Shown here: piece by piece, positions 6,703 to 8,695 of the stretch
Numbering within the stretch: position 1 is the first letter of the stretch
Layout of the letters: each line of letters opens with the position of its first letter
Origin: JASHVB01 sp049522565
Lineage (GTDB): Bacteria > Pseudomonadota > Alphaproteobacteria > Acetobacterales > Acetobacteraceae
Direction: 5' to 3'
Length of the DNA: 8,695 nucleotides
Assembly: GCA_049522565.1 (NCBI GenBank)
Contig: JBEKNT010000293.1
Span: 1-8,695 of the forward strand
Position numbers and translations under genes: made by a program
The notes under the pieces: generated by a model
Told to the model about the DNA's origin: nothing
What the model saw: only the letters and a program-made list of their open reading frames with translations
The model's database searches: none

Positions 6703-6727
6703 ACGCTCCCCGCACGCTCCCCGGAGG
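6703..6727 (+). promoter_or_regulatory. dhaK ribosome binding site with 11-bp tandem duplication
   Basis: ACGCTCCCCGC (6703-6713) is followed at once by ACGCTCCCCGG (6714-6724). The second copy runs into GGAGG (6723-6727), which is 8 nt from the ATG at 6736. This site decides the dhaK start over the longer open frame that begins at 6532. Confidence 0.6.
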
Positions 6728-6735
6728 CTCCGCCC

Positions 6736-7731
6736 ATGAAGAAGATCCTCAACGACCCGCAAGCCTACGTGGAAGAGATGCTGGAAGGCCTGGTGCTGGC
6801 CCACCCGCAGTACTACGAGCGCGCCGGCGACGGCCGGGTGATCAAGCGGCCCGGCGGCCCGACGCCGGGCAAGGTGGGCGTGGTGTCCGGCGGCGGCTCC
6901 GGCCACCTGCCGGTGTTCACCGGCTATGTCGGCAAGGGCCTGCTGGATGCCTGCGCCATCGGCGAGGTTTTCTCCTCCCCCTCGGTCGATCAGATGGCGG
7001 AGGCGATGCGCGCGGCCAACGGCGGCGCCGGCGTGCTGCGCCTCTACGGCAACTACGGTGGCGACCGGATGAACTTCGACATGGCCGGCGACATGCTGGA
7101 CATGGAGGACGTGCCCTCCACCACCGTGCTGCTGACCGACGACGTGGCCAGTGCCCCCGCGGCGGAAGCCGAGAAGCGGCGTGGCGTCGCCGGCATGGTG
7201 TATGCCTACAAGCTCGCCGGCGCGGCGGCGGAGGCGGGCGCCGACCTGGCCGAGGTCACCCGCGTGGCGCAGAAGGCGGCGGACGCCGTGCGCAGCATCG
7301 GCGCCGCGCTGACCGCCTGCATCGTGCCGCAGGCTGGCCGCCCGACCTTCTCCATCGCCGAGGACGAGATGGAGATGGGCATGGGCATCCACGGCGAGCC
7401 CGGCGTGTGGAAGGGCAAGCTGCGCCCCGCCGACGCCATCGCCGGCGAGATGCTGGACCATCTGCTGGCCGACCTGCCGGTCGCCCGCGGCGACCGCGTG
7501 TCGGTGCTGGTGAACAGCCTGGGCGCCACGCCGCTCGAGGAACTGTATATCCTGTACCGCGTCGTGGCCGCGCGCCTCGCCGGGCTGGGCGCCACGATCG
7601 TGATGCCGCTGGTCGGCCGCTACGCCACGTCGATGGAGATGGCGGGCGTCTCCTTCACCCTGTGCAAGCTGGATGACGAGCTGGAAAAGCTGCTGCGCGC
7701 CCCGGCGGATTGCGCGTTCTGGAGGGTGTGA
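6736..7731 (+). CDS. dhaK: Dihydroxyacetone-kinase-type subunit DhaK (substrate-binding)
   Basis: 331 residues, the normal DhaK length. DhaK binds a small ketose covalently as a hemiaminal through a His, for phosphorylation by DhaL, in the cytoplasm. SGGGSGHLP (51-59) includes His57. NYGGD ends at Asp110, the family's acid/base. MGMGIHGEPG (214-223) carries His219, the residue that bonds the substrate. The match to E. coli DhaK numbering (His56, Asp109, His218) is close. One difference is HLPVFTGYVG in place of the common HEPxHAGFVG after the glycine loop, a variant seen in a separate clade of these kinases, so a substrate other than dihydroxyacetone (for example a tetrulose) is possible. GGAGG lies 8 nt before the ATG. 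dhaL begins one base after the stop. No PTS-type dhaM is present, so ATP use through DhaL is the simpler reading. The frame open upstream of 6736 is repeat DNA. Confidence 0.93.
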   Translation: MKKILNDPQAYVEEMLEGLVLAHPQYYERAGDGRVIKRPGGPTPGKVGVVSGGGSGHLPVFTGYVGKGLLDACAIGEVFSSPSVDQMAEAMRAANGGAGVLRLYGNYGGDRMNFDMAGDMLDMEDVPSTTVLLTDDVASAPAAEAEKRRGVAGMVYAYKLAGAAAEAGADLAEVTRVAQKAADAVRSIGAALTACIVPQAGRPTFSIAEDEMEMGMGIHGEPGVWKGKLRPADAIAGEMLDHLLADLPVARGDRVSVLVNSLGATPLEELYILYRVVAARLAGLGATIVMPLVGRYATSMEMAGVSFTLCKLDDELEKLLRAPADCAFWRV

Positions 7732-7732
7732 C

Positions 7733-8338
7733 ATGGCGCTGACCTCGACCGCGCTGGCCGACGGGCTGGCGCGCATCGCCGCGCATATGGACACCGTCGC
7801 GGACGAGCTGAACGCGCTGGATGGGCAGTTGGGCGACGGCGACCTGGGCGTCACCATGACCCGCGGCGGCCGAGCGCTGCGCGAGATCCTGCCGGCCCTG
7901 CCGGCCGATGTCGGCATGGCGTTGCTGGCCTGCGCGCAGGCGATCACCAAGGTGTCCGGCTCGAGCTACGGCACGCTGCTGGCGACCGGCCTGATGGCTG
8001 CCGCCAAGGCGACTCGCGGCCGCACCGAGGTGCCGTGGAACGAAACCGCCGCGCTGCTGCGCGCGGCATTGGCGGCGATGATCGCGCGCGGCAAGGCGTC
8101 GCTCGGCGACAAGACGGTGCTGGATGCCCTGGATGCCGCCGCGCAGGGGGCCGAGGGCAGGTCGCAGCCACAGGAGATCCTCGCCGCCGCCGCCGCAGCG
8201 GTGGACGCCACGCAGGAGCGAATGCGCGGGATGCAGGCCAAGGTCGGGCGGGCGCGCATCTTCGGCGAGCGCTCGATCGGGCTGGACGATCCGGGCATGC
8301 GCGCGTTCCGCGAGATGCTGCGCGGATTGGGAGCTTGA
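7733..8338 (+). CDS. dhaL: Dihydroxyacetone-kinase-type subunit DhaL (nucleotide-binding)
   Basis: 201 residues, normal for DhaL. It holds the nucleotide and Mg2+ and phosphorylates the ketose bound on DhaK. LDGQLGDGDLG (29-39) contains the three Mg-ligand aspartates, Asp30, Asp35 and Asp37. SGSSYG (75-80) replaces the usual GGxSG nucleotide loop. GDKTVLDAL is at 125-133, GRARIFGER at 172-180, and DPG at 186-188. The His after GDGD in many homologues is Leu here, in step with the variant DhaK. GGAGGG (7721-7726), inside the end of dhaK, is 6 nt before the ATG at 7733, so the two are surely co-translated. Whether DhaL carries bound ADP rephosphorylated by a PTS protein (E. coli mode) or exchanges ATP (Citrobacter mode) cannot be read here. 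The absence of dhaM nearby favours ATP. Confidence 0.93.
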   Translation: MALTSTALADGLARIAAHMDTVADELNALDGQLGDGDLGVTMTRGGRALREILPALPADVGMALLACAQAITKVSGSSYGTLLATGLMAAAKATRGRTEVPWNETAALLRAALAAMIARGKASLGDKTVLDALDAAAQGAEGRSQPQEILAAAAAAVDATQERMRGMQAKVGRARIFGERSIGLDDPGMRAFREMLRGLGA

Positions 8339-8387
8339 GAACAGGCAGAACGCCACGCAGCGATTGCCGGTCTTGCTGGCGGCGCAC

Positions 8388-8442
8388 GGCAGCCGGCTGC
8401 CCGCTGGGGCAGGACCAGCGATAGCACTGGTCTGGTGCCCAG
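8388..8442 (+). terminator. Palindrome and two-tier hairpin after dhaL
   Basis: GGCAGCCGGCTGCC at 8388-8401 is a perfect palindrome. Next, CTGGGGCA (8404-8411) pairs with TGCCCAG (8436-8442) with one bulge, and inside it GACCAG (8413-8418) pairs with CTGGTC (8427-8432) around an 8-nt loop. It lies 50-100 nt after the dhaL stop, where a terminator is expected, but no T-run follows. A weak intrinsic terminator or an RNA 3'-end stabiliser are both possible. Confidence 0.4.
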
Positions 8443-8543
8443 CCCGTTGCATCATGGCTCTGTTGTCAGCCAAGCGATCGCATTTGACGCCGGTCGGTGG
8501 CCCGAACTGCGCCAGCTAACCTCGATCATCCGAGCGCATTGCA

Positions 8544-8559
8544 GCAAGCAAGCAAGCAA
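8544..8559. repeat. GCAA microsatellite
   Basis: Four exact tandem copies of GCAA mark the switch from GC-rich to noticeably AT-richer sequence that continues to the window end. Confidence 0.7.
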
Positions 8560-8581
8560 GAATCAACACAGATTGCACAGA

Positions 8582-8695
8582 AAGCAGATCTAGCCACAGA
8601 TTTTCACAGAAAGCAGGATTACCCATCCAAACAGTCGATATAATGCGAACCATGGAATTCTTACTTTCCGTGAAAATCTGTGGCTAGATCTGCTT
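8582..8695. mobile_element. Palindromic element with 26-bp perfect arms (MITE/REP-like), reaching the window edge
   Basis: The 26 nt at 8582-8607 are the exact reverse complement of the last 26 nt of the window (8670-8695). The arms begin AAGCAGATCTAGCCACAG. A further 16 nt inward (8608-8623 and 8654-8669) pair imperfectly (about 11 of 16), leaving a centre of about 30 nt. The dyad may extend past the window. The element is AT-richer than everything else here, carries no gene, and contains ACAGAAAGCA twice nearby (8578-8587 and 8606-8615). Its form fits a miniature inverted-repeat element or a large extragenic palindrome. No target duplication can be checked because the right end is cut off. 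Confidence 0.6.

Noticed and set aside
6015..6735. Open frames on both strands in the gap before dhaK, and the dhaK frame extended back to 6532
   Set aside because: They coincide with the 190-bp repeats, change frame between units and show no family features. The dhaK start at 6736 has a good Shine-Dalgarno.
7655..8519. Open frames opposite and overlapping dhaL
   Set aside because: They are compositional shadows of dhaK and dhaL, with no start signals or recognisable products.

Overview
The window is GC-rich chromosomal DNA. Protein sequence, codon choice and gene order point to an alphaproteobacterium of the Rhodospirillales/Acetobacteraceae type. No marker gene is present, so this placement is inference.

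Layout. (1) 1-261: the last 86 codons of an unrecognised plus-strand gene, followed by a GC-rich convergent gap with a strong G/C hairpin. (2) 503-3533, minus strand: an aromatic amino acid unit read in the order chorismate mutase (CM), aminotransferase (hisC type), prephenate/arogenate dehydrogenase (tyrA). The first two genes overlap by 4 nt. The last two are separated by a 152-bp gap filled by a nested palindromic repeat. The three proteins would carry chorismate to tyrosine, or its keto acid, and HisC would also serve histidine synthesis. (3) 3534-3646: a compact divergent promoter region. (4) 3647-4807, plus strand: metX, homoserine O-acyltransferase, first committed step of methionine synthesis. 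(5) 4818-6008, minus strand: decaying toxin-antitoxin material. There is an intact Phd/YefM-type antitoxin, a vapC toxin broken by a nonsense codon and a 1-nt insertion, and a second Phd-type antitoxin with no toxin beside it. (6) 6009-6735: about 730 bp without a convincing gene, holding two small palindromes and a degenerate tandem array with a 190-192-bp period. (7) 6736-8338, plus strand: dhaK-dhaL, a two-subunit dihydroxyacetone-type kinase. (8) 8339-8695: noncoding DNA with a hairpin after dhaL, a GCAA microsatellite, and an AT-richer palindromic element with perfect 26-bp arms that runs into the window edge.

The housekeeping genes (CM, hisC, tyrA, metX, dhaKL) are intact and conventional. 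The novelty lies in the spaces between them. The points most worth checking are the 190-bp array upstream of dhaK, the terminal inverted-repeat element, the G/C-rich palindromes on both sides of tyrA, the chorismate mutase carrying a prephenate dehydratase-like domain without its catalytic motif, and the double-lesion vapC. I did not see a complete undescribed multigene system.
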